Positions 17,260 through 26,678 of a DNA stretch of 45,633 nucleotides are shown one piece after another. Source of the stretch: Myxococcota bacterium (lineage in GTDB: Bacteria; Myxococcota_A; UBA9160; UBA4427); NCBI GenBank assembly GCA_029941885.1, contig JAPYTP010000024.1:1-45633 (forward strand). The letters are read 5' to 3'. The position numbers and the translations under genes are program-made. Below the pieces are notes generated by a model. That model was not told the DNA's origin. It worked only from the letters and a program-made list of their open reading frames with translations, and did not search any database. Position 1 is the stretch's first letter. Every line of letters starts with the position of its first letter.

Positions 17260-18648
17260 TTACGCGCTCGACGCCGCTTCTGCAATTTTGACCGCCCGAT
17301 CAAGCGAAGAACGCAATCCCTTCGCCAGATCCGGCTCGCCAAAGACCGGAACCTCGACGTCGGGGGGAATCCCACAGCCCTCGTAGAACGACCCGTCGGG
17401 CGCCAGATAGAGTTCATTAGAAATGCTGAGTTCCCAGCCATTCGGAAGCGTCTTGTAGAGGTTGTCCGACAAAATGCCCAGCGTACTCTCCCCCACGCGT
17501 GTGACATGGGGCAGGGCCATCATGCCCAAGACGAGAATCTCCCCGGCGCTTGGCGTGAGCGCGCTGGTCAGCAGCATCGTCGGCTTCGTGAATTGCCGCG
17601 GACCGGCCGGGGCCACGTCGATTTCTTGTCTGGGCTCGAAGGACCAACCATTCCAGGCGGCCTTCGAAAAGGCCAGCCGGCGTTTGTCTGCGAATCGACC
17701 CGCGACAGCGAGTGCCGCGACATCGAAACCGCCGTTGTTGATCCGGGCATCGACCAGAATCGCGCGACAATCGGATAAGTCTCCGATCGCGCGATCGAGC
17801 GCCGGCTCGAGAGCAGCGAGTTCGGCGTGAAGGAATTCAGCGCTCTCTCGACGCCCTCTCGGCAGGTCGTTGCTTCGGCGCGTGAAGTCACTATCGGAGA
17901 ATCCGAACTCCCCTAATACCGCCAGGTAACCAATTCCAGGTTGGATCTCTCCCCAGAGCAAATGGTCGTTACAGGCTTTCGTCCCGGCCCCGCCGAGAAA
18001 CTCTCTATCGTAAAGTGCACAAATGCGCCGATTGCATTCGTTTCGATTTTCCCAGTAGGGATCTATGCGAATTTCTCGCTCAAGGAAAGCACGCAGCGTC
18101 GCGCTCTTGCTGACTTTCAGTACGCGCTCTTCCGCGACCACAGCGACGTGTGCATCCTCGAGCGGTGTGATCATCTCGGCAAAAACATCGAGCAGCCGAT
18201 CTGCGCTCATCCCCGGCCCGATTCGGTCGACCTGAGCGTCGTGAATCTCTTGCCAATTCACACCCTTCTGCGAGAAGAAAGCATAGTGGTCTGCAAATTG
18301 TTGCCAGAACGCTCGGAAATTCTCCTCGGGATCTTGCGTCGCCGGAGTCCCGCCACCGAGGCAGATCGTCGGAAGACCGGATAGACGAGTGAAGTGATAG
18401 CGAGTGATCTCTTCGTAGACGCAGAAGCTGAGTTCATCCGGAGACGAGCGATCAATGCGATCGAAGCCGATCAAAAAATCAGAGGCTACCCCGTGGTCGG
18501 CGACGTCCGCCGTTCGCTCGGTCACGTTCCAGCGCCGATAGCCGTCAGGTTGGATATCGAAGACCCAGCCATAGCCACGCGACTGCCACACTCCTTCGAT
18601 GGAGGAGAGATCACCCATCATCGCACGACTATTGTCTCCAGAACTCAT
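17260..18648 (-). CDS. S41-family (tail-specific/IRBP-like) peptidase
   Basis: A 462-residue protein with a C-terminal S41 domain: LLTSALTPSAGEILVLGMMA holds the nucleophile serine motif (TxSAGE), followed by RVGESTLGILSD and the end block YEGCGIPPDVEVPVF typical of tail-specific/retinoid-binding-protein-like members. The N-terminal about 120 residues are a separate beta-rich domain (VWQSRGYGWVFDIQPDGY). I see no signal peptide, so a cytoplasmic place is possible. The catalytic Lys of the CtpA type is not evident, as in other IRBP-like S41 proteins. I chose the ATG at 18648 because it overlaps the dehydratase stop (ATGA); ATG at 18621 after GGAGAC is an alternative. Downstream lies the receptor promoter. 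Confidence 0.75.
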   Translation of the reverse strand: MSSGDNSRAMMGDLSSIEGVWQSRGYGWVFDIQPDGYRRWNVTERTADVADHGVASDFLIGFDRIDRSSPDELSFCVYEEITRYHFTRLSGLPTICLGGGTPATQDPEENFRAFWQQFADHYAFFSQKGVNWQEIHDAQVDRIGPGMSADRLLDVFAEMITPLEDAHVAVVAEERVLKVSKSATLRAFLEREIRIDPYWENRNECNRRICALYDREFLGGAGTKACNDHLLWGEIQPGIGYLAVLGEFGFSDSDFTRRSNDLPRGRRESAEFLHAELAALEPALDRAIGDLSDCRAILVDARINNGGFDVAALAVAGRFADKRRLAFSKAAWNGWSFEPRQEIDVAPAGPRQFTKPTMLLTSALTPSAGEILVLGMMALPHVTRVGESTLGILSDNLYKTLPNGWELSISNELYLAPDGSFYEGCGIPPDVEVPVFGEPDLAKGLRSSLDRAVKIAEAASSA

Positions 18649-19670
18649 CCGGCGACTCGAGCGCTGGGTGCCGCTTGCAAATGAGTCGCAAAACTCGCCG
18701 GATCGATATTGCTTCCGCAGACCAGAACGCCGACTCGCTGACCACGAAGGCGCTCTCGCAGAGGACCACATAATGCCGCCGTCGCGGCCGCACCCGCCGG
18801 CTCGGCGGCGAGCTTCATATCTCGAAACAACAGCATCATGGCGTCGCGCATCGCATCATCATCCACTCGCACGAGATCATCCACGTAGCGCCTGCAGAGT
18901 TCAAAACTATAGCGCGCCGCAAATGGAGCACCCAGACTATCGGCGATCGTCGCCACTCGTTCGATCGCCTCCGGCTTTCCAGAGACAAAGCTACGGAACA
19001 TCGAATCGGCCCCGACGGGCTCTACTCCGTAGACGAGGCACCCGGGTTGCAACTTTTTGACCGCCGTGGCGACGCCCGCGCAGAGCCCGCCGCCCCCGAT
19101 CGGCACGATCACCGCATCGAGGTTATCGACCTGGCGGCATAGTTCGAGTCCGACCGTGGCCGTTCCCAATGCCGTGTTGCGCCCTTCGAAGGGATGAACC
19201 ATCGTGCGGCTCTCTTCCACCTCGATTCGGCGTGCCTCGTCAAAGGCTTGATGAATGTCATCCACGAGAACGATCTCGGCGCTGTAACGTCGACACTGCG
19301 CGACTCGATAAGGGTTCGCACTACTCATCATCACGACCTTCGCCGAAACACCGAGCACGCTCGCCGCATAGGCGACAGCGATGGCATGGTTGCCAGCACT
19401 CACGGCGACAACACCATGGCGCAGCGCCTCTTGAGACATTCTCAACATATTGGAGAGCGCTCCACGGGGCTTGAAAGTTCCCGTAACCTGAAAGAGCTCA
19501 AGTTTGAGGAAGATCTTGGTGTCTACGCCAACTGCTTCGCTGATCTCGGCACCACGCCAACGGTGAACCGGCGTCTCGATCACTCGATCACCTAACATAA
19601 TCCGAGTCTCCTCAATCTCACGAATCGTCGGAGAAGAAACATCGCAAGACTCCGGATCCACGTTCACCAA
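18645..19670 (-). CDS. Serine/threonine dehydratase-type PLP enzyme
   Basis: A 341-residue fold-type II PLP enzyme. Motifs: TGTFKPRGALSN with the PLP lysine K67, VSAGNHAIAVAYAA, the glycine loop PIGGGGLCAGV and CGSNIDP near the end. The family covers threonine dehydratase (to 2-oxobutyrate), serine dehydratase and serine or aspartate-type racemases; there is no C-terminal ACT domain, which fits a catabolic or racemase member rather than biosynthetic IlvA. The gene starts with TTG at 19670 or GTG at 19667; AAAGGAG lies in front. It sits 116 bases after the MFS gene and overlaps the S41 gene, and I place it in the operon led by the D-aminopeptidase-like gene. Confidence 0.85.
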   Translation of the reverse strand: MVNVDPESCDVSSPTIREIEETRIMLGDRVIETPVHRWRGAEISEAVGVDTKIFLKLELFQVTGTFKPRGALSNMLRMSQEALRHGVVAVSAGNHAIAVAYAASVLGVSAKVVMMSSANPYRVAQCRRYSAEIVLVDDIHQAFDEARRIEVEESRTMVHPFEGRNTALGTATVGLELCRQVDNLDAVIVPIGGGGLCAGVATAVKKLQPGCLVYGVEPVGADSMFRSFVSGKPEAIERVATIADSLGAPFAARYSFELCRRYVDDLVRVDDDAMRDAMMLLFRDMKLAAEPAGAAATAALCGPLRERLRGQRVGVLVCGSNIDPASFATHLQAAPSARVAG

Positions 19671-19786
19671 GAGCTACTCCTTTCGTTTCGAATCTGCGAA
19701 TCCGAATTAGATGACTAGCAAAACGCGATCGATGCACTCAACCAACCCCTCCACCCCCAGCGCGTCGATCAACACGACTCAAATGT

Positions 19787-21205
19787 CTAAGGCGTTTCCG
19801 AATCAGCCTCGCGGCGTGCGGCGCGCTCGGCAAGCGATTCGATACGCCTGCGAATGATCGATTGCCGACGCTCATCGATCGGAAAATGCCAGATCAACCA
19901 GATAGCAGGGAGAAACAGAAGCGTAGGAATGAACACATAAGCCAAGTTCATCCCGAAGACCTCCGTCGACGAGTGCACCTTCGACGTCGCATCGTACCCA
20001 AAGAGATCGATGATGATAAAGGCCAGCGCGCCCCCCAACGCGACGTTCGCCTTCGCCAACAACGTAAAGACCGCAAAGAAACTGCCGGCGCGACTCGAAC
20101 CGCTCTTCAAGATGTCGTAGTCGATGACGTCCGCCAGCATGGCGGCGGGCGCCACGGCCACTGCCCCCCCGGCGAGTGTGGCGAAACTCGACAGGATCAG
20201 AACGGGAATCAGGGCGTCCGGCCCCGGGTCGAGCAACACAATCAATGGACCGATCACCGCCGAAATCGCCGCGCCCGTAGCCCAGGCCCGCTGCTTCCCA
20301 TATTTCTTGATGATTGCCAGCCAGAGTGGCATGGCCAGCAGAGTCAGAAGCACTCCGGGCAACAGAAGTAGGGAGATCTTGTCTCCCAGCAGCAGGTGAG
20401 TATCCATGTAGAGGAAGAACAGAGCACCATTCATGCCTCCAGCCATCCCGCCAACCGCAAAGACGAGGCAGAAGATCTGGAAGGGTCTGTTCACTTTGAG
20501 TGATGCCCAGAGGTCGCGCATGCTAGTCGGCTCGGCCGACCCGACGACGGCCCCGTTCGGCACCTTGAAAACTGCGATTGCCACGGCGACCGGAAGCAAG
20601 AACGCGACGCAGATCGCGACGAAGCGCAGCACTTCCGGCGTCATCTCGGTCGTTTCAAAGATAGGTAGCTGCGGAACGGCCAGAAACGCCAATGCGCCGA
20701 TCAGGGCAACGACGGTTCGATACGTGACGATCCTTGCCCGATCCGTGTAGTCCCCAGTCAACTCCGTGAACCAGGCCGTCGTGGGTATCTCGGTCATGGT
20801 CCAGGCCAAGAAGGCAAGCGAGTAGAAGACCAGAAAGTAGGTTCCGCCGATACCCTCCGGCGGCGCATACAGGAGGTAAACCGCCGGGATGGTCAGCGCG
20901 GTTCCCGCGACAATCCAGGGCTTACGCCGCCCGAACCGGCTCCTGGTGCGATCAGATAGATATCCGATGAGGGGATCGGTAAACGCGTCGAAGAGTCGAC
21001 AGACGAGCATCACGGTGGCAATCAAGCTCAGGCTCAAGCCGAAATGCTTCGCGTAGATCCCTGTGAGGATTCCGCCGGTCGGACCTTGCATCAACGAACC
21101 GACGAACGAAGGCAGCGCGAAGGCCATGAGCACGGATATCGAGAGCGTCGACTGCCGCGATTGAGAGCTTGAATCCGGGGCGCCCTCACCGCCCGTCTTG
21201 TTCAT
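19787..21205 (-). CDS. GPH-type MFS symporter (inner-membrane importer)
   Basis: A 472-residue membrane protein with about 12 hydrophobic segments. The cytoplasmic loop SDRTRSRFGRRKPWIVAGT is the signature of the glycoside-pentoside-hexuronide:cation symporter family. Classical members import sugars with H+ or Na+, but many environmental members sit in non-sugar gene sets. The start at 21205 forms an ATGA overlap with the stop of the S12 hydrolase gene, so the two are translationally coupled. It is the only clear inner-membrane importer here, and probably takes up the compound or fragment delivered by the TonB receptor (inferred). Confidence 0.88.
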   Translation of the reverse strand: MNKTGGEGAPDSSSQSRQSTLSISVLMAFALPSFVGSLMQGPTGGILTGIYAKHFGLSLSLIATVMLVCRLFDAFTDPLIGYLSDRTRSRFGRRKPWIVAGTALTIPAVYLLYAPPEGIGGTYFLVFYSLAFLAWTMTEIPTTAWFTELTGDYTDRARIVTYRTVVALIGALAFLAVPQLPIFETTEMTPEVLRFVAICVAFLLPVAVAIAVFKVPNGAVVGSAEPTSMRDLWASLKVNRPFQIFCLVFAVGGMAGGMNGALFFLYMDTHLLLGDKISLLLLPGVLLTLLAMPLWLAIIKKYGKQRAWATGAAISAVIGPLIVLLDPGPDALIPVLILSSFATLAGGAVAVAPAAMLADVIDYDILKSGSSRAGSFFAVFTLLAKANVALGGALAFIIIDLFGYDATSKVHSSTEVFGMNLAYVFIPTLLFLPAIWLIWHFPIDERRQSIIRRRIESLAERAARREADSETP

Positions 21206-22938
21206 CTTATCCAAGGAGAGTCTTCCGAGATTCGTTCGAAGCGAATTCCACTGATTCGACTGAGTCGGTACTCGAACCCCGTCACATGGTCCGCTTTGTT
21301 TCGCAGAAAGCGAATGGAAACATTCGTGAAATTGGTCGTACCCGGAATCAGGGCCGCGAAGAAATTCTCTCGAATCGGCAAGAGTTCTTTCCACAACAAT
21401 TCGCGAAGTCGACTCTCCAGTTCGATTTGGAGCCTGCCTTCGACAGAGTTGATGGTGCAGGTCTCACCAAACACTTCGCTTCGGTATCGACCCTGATAAG
21501 CGGAGAGATCTTTCAGTTCCACCGGCTCATCGGCAATTGGCTCGAATGACATCGGATCGAGCGCACCAAATCGAATTTCTAGTTTCGGTCGTAAATTCTC
21601 TGCGTCGCCAGAGAGGACTCGCATCTCGAAACCCTGTGCCAGCTTGGCCGACACGTAGCGACCCTCAGGTGCCCTGATCAGATACGTCTCGTCCCCCTGA
21701 ATGGAGCAGAGCACTCCCGACTGGCCATGATCGAAATGAATCAGATAGCCCGTCTCAGGACAGGCGTAAGACCCGGTCACGGGCGCAAGAACTGGATCAG
21801 AATCATCGACACGAAGCCTCGCACCCGGCTCGCCGCCCGCCGCCCGAATTTCCACCGCGCAGACGATGTCGCATATCGAATTCGCGCTCTCGAGAACCGT
21901 CGTGTCCATCCAATTCCAGAGCAGCACGACGCCGAGATCCACATCCGGATAATGGACGAAGTCGCAAAGAAATCCAGGCATGCCGCCTGCATGACCCACC
22001 CGGCGAAGCCCGCGGTGATGACCGACCGTGAGCCCGAGGGCATATTGAGTGGAAGTTCCATCGAGAAGTACGCCGACGGTCTCCATTCGATCACGATAGT
22101 TCGGCCCGAAGTGTCGATCGTTCCGAAAATTTTCGAACCACCGCAACATGTCCTCGACAGTCGTGTCGACACCTCCATCGCCACAAAGTTCCGTCGGCAT
22201 ATGACCGATCTGGGTTTCCCCCGTCCCTTCTTTCAGATAACCGGTCGCATGCCGGGCGATCGGCTCGTGATCGAAAGGTACCAGTTTTGTCGAATTCATC
22301 CCCAGCGGGGTAAAGAGCTCGGCCTTCATGAACTCGGCTAGCGTTACGCCCGCGAGCCTCTCGATGACCAACGAAAGCACATTGAAATTCGTATTCGAGT
22401 ATGAGCAGTGAGCGCCCGGCGCATACATGAGCCGAGTCTGTCGAATCTGGAGATCCAGAATTTGAGACCGAAGCAATCGCGGCGGCGCGGGAACGCCGAC
22501 TAACAGCGGAAGATTCAGACCATCAGGAAAGCCACTCGTCATATTCAGCAAGTGACGAATATCGACCACGGCGCCATAGTCCGGAAGTTCCGGGATAAAT
22601 TTCCGGACGTCATCAGCGAGCGAAAGCTTGCCGCGGTTCTCGAGAATCAAAATGCAGGTCGCACAGAGATGTTTCGTCGTCGACCCGAGCCGCATGACCG
22701 TCTGGGCACCGAAGGGCACATCGTATTCGAGATTCGCAACTCCGTAGCCACGCTGATGAACCACCTCACCGTCCTTGATCACGGCAAGTACACCGCCGGC
22801 GCGTCCGGGCGCGTCCCGCTCTTTAAAGAGCGCATCGATGGCCTCGGAATAATTCGACCGCACGCCCCCGCGGCTACGCAGATAGCCCTCATTTGGCGGC
22901 CCGGCTCCGGGTTCCGGTTCTGGGGACTCTGTTCTCAC
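21202..22938 (-). CDS. D-aminopeptidase-like S12 serine hydrolase
   Basis: A 578-residue beta-lactamase-fold (S12) hydrolase. The three active-site motifs are clear: SxxK as S86-T-T-K89, YxN as Y180-S-N182 and HxG as H316-A-G318. After the catalytic domain (about 25-370) come two beta-rich C-terminal domains (about 385-470 and 485-575, starting LAPVTGSYACPE and LSAYQGRYRSE). This three-domain plan is that of Ochrobactrum D-aminopeptidase, which removes N-terminal D-residues from peptides and amides. No signal peptide is visible, so it acts in the cytoplasm. GTG start after GAGGAG. It leads the operon hydrolase, MFS, dehydratase, S41, with an operator palindrome 82 bases upstream. Other S12 activities (esterase, carboxypeptidase) are possible. 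Confidence 0.82.
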   Translation of the reverse strand: MRTESPEPEPGAGPPNEGYLRSRGGVRSNYSEAIDALFKERDAPGRAGGVLAVIKDGEVVHQRGYGVANLEYDVPFGAQTVMRLGSTTKHLCATCILILENRGKLSLADDVRKFIPELPDYGAVVDIRHLLNMTSGFPDGLNLPLLVGVPAPPRLLRSQILDLQIRQTRLMYAPGAHCSYSNTNFNVLSLVIERLAGVTLAEFMKAELFTPLGMNSTKLVPFDHEPIARHATGYLKEGTGETQIGHMPTELCGDGGVDTTVEDMLRWFENFRNDRHFGPNYRDRMETVGVLLDGTSTQYALGLTVGHHRGLRRVGHAGGMPGFLCDFVHYPDVDLGVVLLWNWMDTTVLESANSICDIVCAVEIRAAGGEPGARLRVDDSDPVLAPVTGSYACPETGYLIHFDHGQSGVLCSIQGDETYLIRAPEGRYVSAKLAQGFEMRVLSGDAENLRPKLEIRFGALDPMSFEPIADEPVELKDLSAYQGRYRSEVFGETCTINSVEGRLQIELESRLRELLWKELLPIRENFFAALIPGTTNFTNVSIRFLRNKADHVTGFEYRLSRISGIRFERISEDSPWIR

Positions 22939-23019
22939 CGTGCACTCCTCGTGGGAATCGCAGGGGGCACTCCGGGTCCACAGGATAGAATCGCTAGCCG
23001 AATTGGATGCGAATCAATT

Positions 23020-23037
23020 AAATTCATTCGTGAATGT
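23020..23037. promoter_or_regulatory. Operator palindrome 6, between the S12 gene and tetR
   Basis: AAATTCA-TTCG-TGAATGT, one mismatch. It lies in the 365-base divergent region shared by the D-aminopeptidase-like operon (start at 22938) and tetR (start at 23304), which is the usual place for a TetR-family operator. For the minus-strand operon, ATGAAT (22-27 of this block, 23022-23027) may serve as -10 with GTGACC upstream. The rest of 22939-23303 shows nothing else clear. Confidence 0.75.
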
Positions 23038-23303
23038 ATCGCCATGGTCACTCGCCGGCCATAGCGACCCGAAGGAAGATGGCTCGAAAAGAATGGGCCC
23101 CGTCTCCGGACTCGCCCGGATCTGGTCGAGAGGAGGCCACCCTCAGCACATCTAGCAGGGCTAGAGCCGGTCCCTGGTTGCTCGCCGCCCACTCTATTCA
23201 GCCACCTCGAACTGAATGCAAACAAGCGTCGAAGAATGTAGGATCACGCCGCACAGCACGAGCACACCAAAGCGCGAGACCCCACGAATGAGGATGGCGA
23301 AGT

Positions 23304-23942
23304 TTGAAGCGAAGCGGATCGAAGCCCCCAAAGAAGCGGCAGACCCAGGAAATACGCAGCGCGACCACACGCGCAAAGCTCATTCAGGCCGCGATCGATT
23401 GCCTCCGCGAGCATGGATACGCTTCCACCCGCACAAGCGAGATCGCCGAACGTGCCGGCATGACCCGCGGTGCCCTGCAACATCATTTTTCGACGAAACC
23501 CGACCTGCTTCTGGCCGTCGTCACAAGCGTCTCGGAAGAGATTCTCGACCATCTGAAAGTCGCAGCGGAACAGAAGGGAACTCTCCGCCAGCGTGTGAAA
23601 ACGACGCTGCAACAGGTCTGGGATGTCTACCGAAGTGCCGGTTATCACGTGGTCGTTGAGATCTTGAGTGCGGAACGCAGTGACGTCGAACTCCGCGACG
23701 CGGTCGACCCCTATACCCACCAAATCGAGGATGTGCTTCGAGATTGGTGGGCGGGATACTTTGCCGACGACGGCGTGCCCCCTGAGCGGATCGAGGCGAC
23801 ACGCCACCTGACTCGATCAGCACTGCGCGGCATGGCGATTTCGACAGATTTCTTTCCCCAACCGGAAAGCTATTACGAGGAGCAGATTGCGTTACTCGCC
23901 GAGATGGTGACACATACCTTCGAATCAGCGGCCGCGAAATAG
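23304..23942 (+). CDS. TetR/AcrR-family transcriptional regulator
   Basis: A 212-residue one-component regulator, the only transcription factor in the window. The N-terminal TetR DNA-binding domain is clear: residues about 18-65 with the helix-turn-helix TSEIAERAGMTRGALQHHFS and the following KPDLLLAVV. The C-terminal two-thirds are the helical ligand and dimer domain. Members bind short palindromes as dimers and release on ligand binding. The start must be TTG at 23304, as an in-frame stop (23289-23291) lies just upstream and no ATG or GTG is available; GAGG precedes it. I infer that it binds the nine ACATTCA-N4-TGAATGT palindromes. It converges on the S12 hydrolase gene at 23973. Confidence 0.92.
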   Translation: MKRSGSKPPKKRQTQEIRSATTRAKLIQAAIDCLREHGYASTRTSEIAERAGMTRGALQHHFSTKPDLLLAVVTSVSEEILDHLKVAAEQKGTLRQRVKTTLQQVWDVYRSAGYHVVVEILSAERSDVELRDAVDPYTHQIEDVLRDWWAGYFADDGVPPERIEATRHLTRSALRGMAISTDFFPQPESYYEEQIALLAEMVTHTFESAAAK

Positions 23943-23972
23943 ACAATCCAGCGCCGCCGCTGACGGTTTGGT

Positions 23973-25412
23973 TCAAGTCATCACGGCTGGCAGGATCTCG
24001 TCTCTGATCATGCGGATGATGCGAGTACGATCACCCTCGTAGTCGCCGGAGTTCAGCACGACCACCAGCCCGAGCGACGGAACGATACACGCACATTGGC
24101 CTCCGTAGCCGAGGGCCTCGATCGTATCGACGCGCTTCCCTCCGACTTTGTAGGTCGGGAGCCACCACTGATAGCCGTAGTGAAGCGCCTGATATGCGGG
24201 GTCTCTTGATAGAGCCTCCGAAGCCGCCGCGATTTCATAGGCGGGCGAGGTCGACTTTCGCACCCAATGGCCGGAGAGCAGCTCTCGACCCTGCCAACGA
24301 CCACCATCCAGAATCAACTGCGCCAGCTTTGCCATGTCGCGCGGGCGCATATGCAGGCCACCTCCTGTATGGCGCGCACCATCCGCCGTCGATCCCCAAC
24401 CAAAATTCTCTATGCCGAGTGGAGCGAAGAGATGCTCGGCAACATACTCGTCGATGAAGACACCCGTGGCGTGCTTCACGATCCCGCCGAGTAGAATCGA
24501 AAGACCAGAGCAGTAGAAAGAAGCCTCACCCGGCGGCCTGGCGATCGCACGCTCGAGCACGTATCCAATCCAATCCCCCGAAGCGTTCATCGCGCGATTG
24601 TCGTTGCGAGGATCGACGTAAGGGAGTGTCTCGTTCCAATCCAGTCCCGCCGACATGGTCAGCACATGCTTCACCGTAATCGGATACTTCTCCCGCACCC
24701 AACGTGTGTTCGCCCGCTCGGGAAAGTATTCGTAGGCCGGCGCATCGATATCGATGAGACCGCGGTCGACAGCGAGACCAACTCCCATCGAGGCAATACT
24801 CTTGGTAGCCGACTGAAAGGTATGCGTCTGCTCTCGCCGCTGACCACGAAAATACTCCTCGAGAACGAGCTTCCCGTTTCGCACCACGAGCAGGCTCGCT
24901 TGTTTCGGAAATGCCTCGGCAAGCATCGAACTCATCAGCTTGCCGATCGCAGCCTCAGAGATTCCCTCGGCATCGAGCGACGAGATCTCCCAGCCATCGT
25001 CGAAGGAAGCCGGCGGGTGATAGTCATAGTCGAGACATCTCTCGCCGCTTTCGCCCTGCCGCGGAATTTCGTATATGCGAAAGCGCGGATCATCACGCCG
25101 CAGAAGCAGAGAAACGGATCCCCTCGCAAACTCGAGTTCCCCCTCGAGCGCCTCACCAGCCTCCGTAATTCGCGCGTGATAGCGCGCCCCAAGCGCACTG
25201 ATGCCGCAGGAGAACTGGTCGCCCGTTCTCTGGGGCGCTTCGAGCGTCATCTGGACCACACCCATATCCGGTGACTGCGCCATCCCCGTGATGACTCCAT
25301 CAGGCGCGTGCGTCAGCGATAGAATGAATCGGTAGTTCCGACTCGGAAGCGTGCCGAAGCCATCCGTCAACAGCGTGGCAATTCCCGTCCACTCACCGCA
25401 CAGGTCTTGCAT
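23973..25412 (-). CDS. S12-family serine hydrolase with N-terminal beta domain
   Basis: A 479-residue beta-lactamase-fold protein. An N-terminal domain of about 115 residues (GEWTGIATLLTDGFG to YEIPRQG) precedes the catalytic domain, which holds SxxK as S201-A-T-K204, a Tyr motif in FYCSG and a Gly-rich third motif in GYGGQCACIVPSLG. The family includes esterases, D-peptidases and amide hydrolases; no substrate is evident and no signal peptide is seen. I chose the ATG at 25412 because GGGAG lies 8 bases upstream, while the earlier ATG at 25427 has none. It is the last gene of the operon SDR, surE-like, C45, S12 and ends 30 bases from tetR (convergent). Confidence 0.83.
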   Translation of the reverse strand: MQDLCGEWTGIATLLTDGFGTLPSRNYRFILSLTHAPDGVITGMAQSPDMGVVQMTLEAPQRTGDQFSCGISALGARYHARITEAGEALEGELEFARGSVSLLLRRDDPRFRIYEIPRQGESGERCLDYDYHPPASFDDGWEISSLDAEGISEAAIGKLMSSMLAEAFPKQASLLVVRNGKLVLEEYFRGQRREQTHTFQSATKSIASMGVGLAVDRGLIDIDAPAYEYFPERANTRWVREKYPITVKHVLTMSAGLDWNETLPYVDPRNDNRAMNASGDWIGYVLERAIARPPGEASFYCSGLSILLGGIVKHATGVFIDEYVAEHLFAPLGIENFGWGSTADGARHTGGGLHMRPRDMAKLAQLILDGGRWQGRELLSGHWVRKSTSPAYEIAAASEALSRDPAYQALHYGYQWWLPTYKVGGKRVDTIEALGYGGQCACIVPSLGLVVVLNSGDYEGDRTRIIRMIRDEILPAVMT

Positions 25413-25453
25413 TTCATTCACTCCCATTCGTTACCGACCCGATACATATGCCA

Positions 25454-26593
25454 TCAGAACCGAAACGTTCGGTACTCGGTTTCACAAGCCGGTCCGGGCG
25501 CCGCATGGAATGTAGGTGCCTCGGACAGTTCGTAGATCAGAGAGCCCAGCGTGACTCCGATCATGCTCCTTGCGGTCGGCCCGTCGCCGTGTCGACAGAC
25601 CGGATTGTCCGGATCATCGTGGCTGGAGAGAATCGCTTTGACTTCGCACCGATCGATCGACGCGTCAGCGTCCTCGAGTCGAGATTCGAGGGAGCCCAAG
25701 CGCACGACCGTATTTTCGTTCCTTCGTCTGCGCTCTTCGGCCGTCCACTGACCAAGTCCACCCTCGCTGCGATCCGCTTCCTCGAGAGCCAGAGGGTGGT
25801 TCGTGTGGCAGACACGGCCAAATCCCCGGCGCCATTCGTATTCGGTCTTCGACTTACTCGAGCATTCGACCGATCGCGCTCGCCAAGAATCGCCGATCAT
25901 GTAGTTCTGTCCCGTGGCGTGGTCGATCTCGTGTAGAAAACTGATCGCCTCCGCCATCGAATTCCGTTCGAGCGCACCACGAATCGCGAACGGAACGGGT
26001 AGCCCCGTCGGTCCGTGCGGAAGGCCCATCAGGGCATTTACACAGACGCCCACACCCTTGGAGTTCAGTCCGGCCAGAATGATCAGTCCAGCGAAAGAGT
26101 ATGAATAGATCTCACGATCCGTCTCCGGCTGGCGAATCCGGAGTACAACCTGCGATCCGTCACGCCAATGTTCGATGTCGAGATTTTGGGCAACCAGTGT
26201 CGGCTGGTCTCTTGTCCGATCGATACCGATCGTGCTGCATCGCAAGTCACTGCCAGAAGGCGGAGTGATGCCCCGATCGCGACGGTAGAGCCACTCCTCG
26301 TCGATCAGCTGATACGCGTAGACACGATCGAAGTCGAGCGCAGCACCCTCTGAAATTCCGTGAACTTCGTTCAACAACTCCGGTGTCCAACGTTCAATCG
26401 CCGGCAGGAAATTGGTGTGGCGCAGGAATTCGCGACGGTAGTCGGAAACCGGCACGCCGGTTTCTTCGGCGATGATCCCTTCCCGCGTCGCAACTGCGTC
26501 ATGGATCCTCTCGCGAAGCGCTTCGCCGTGGATTCGCCCTCGCTCCCGCGATTCGCCCGATAGATCGAGTACTTCGAGATCCTGACCTCTCAT
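25454..26593 (-). CDS. C45-family acyltransferase/amidase (penicillin acyltransferase-like)
   Basis: A 379-residue Ntn-type hydrolase of peptidase family C45 (acyl-CoA:6-aminopenicillanate acyltransferase group). The probable nucleophile is C119 in DLRCSTIGID; members are usually autocleaved before that Cys so it becomes the N-terminus. Supporting stretches are LVAQNLDIEHW, LAGLNSKGVGVCVNAL and RVCHTNHPL. Bacterial members act as amidases or peptide-amide hydrolases. Strong AAGGAGGAAA before the ATG. It stands 41 bases before the S12 gene and 85 bases after the SurE-type gene in one operon, so removal or transfer of acyl groups on amides or peptides is the likely task (inferred). Confidence 0.8.
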   Translation of the reverse strand: MRGQDLEVLDLSGESRERGRIHGEALRERIHDAVATREGIIAEETGVPVSDYRREFLRHTNFLPAIERWTPELLNEVHGISEGAALDFDRVYAYQLIDEEWLYRRDRGITPPSGSDLRCSTIGIDRTRDQPTLVAQNLDIEHWRDGSQVVLRIRQPETDREIYSYSFAGLIILAGLNSKGVGVCVNALMGLPHGPTGLPVPFAIRGALERNSMAEAISFLHEIDHATGQNYMIGDSWRARSVECSSKSKTEYEWRRGFGRVCHTNHPLALEEADRSEGGLGQWTAEERRRRNENTVVRLGSLESRLEDADASIDRCEVKAILSSHDDPDNPVCRHGDGPTARSMIGVTLGSLIYELSEAPTFHAAPGPACETEYRTFRF

Positions 26594-26678
26594 TTTCCTC
26601 CTTGCCTCAGGCCCGCCTGGCTCTTTTCACTGAGCATCATTTCCGAATCGGCACGATGAGCGCGCGCCTGGAAGTCGA

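Noticed and set aside
23222-23239. Second operator-like site closer to tetR (ACAAGCG-TCGA-AGAATGT)
   Set aside because: The right arm is good (one mismatch) but the left arm matches only 4 of 7 bases, so autoregulation through it is not supported.
25411-25450. ATTTCATTCACTCCCATTCG before the S12 gene at 25412 as an extra operator
   Set aside because: It contains CATTC repeats but no inverted right arm at the correct spacing; the gene lies inside an operon anyway.
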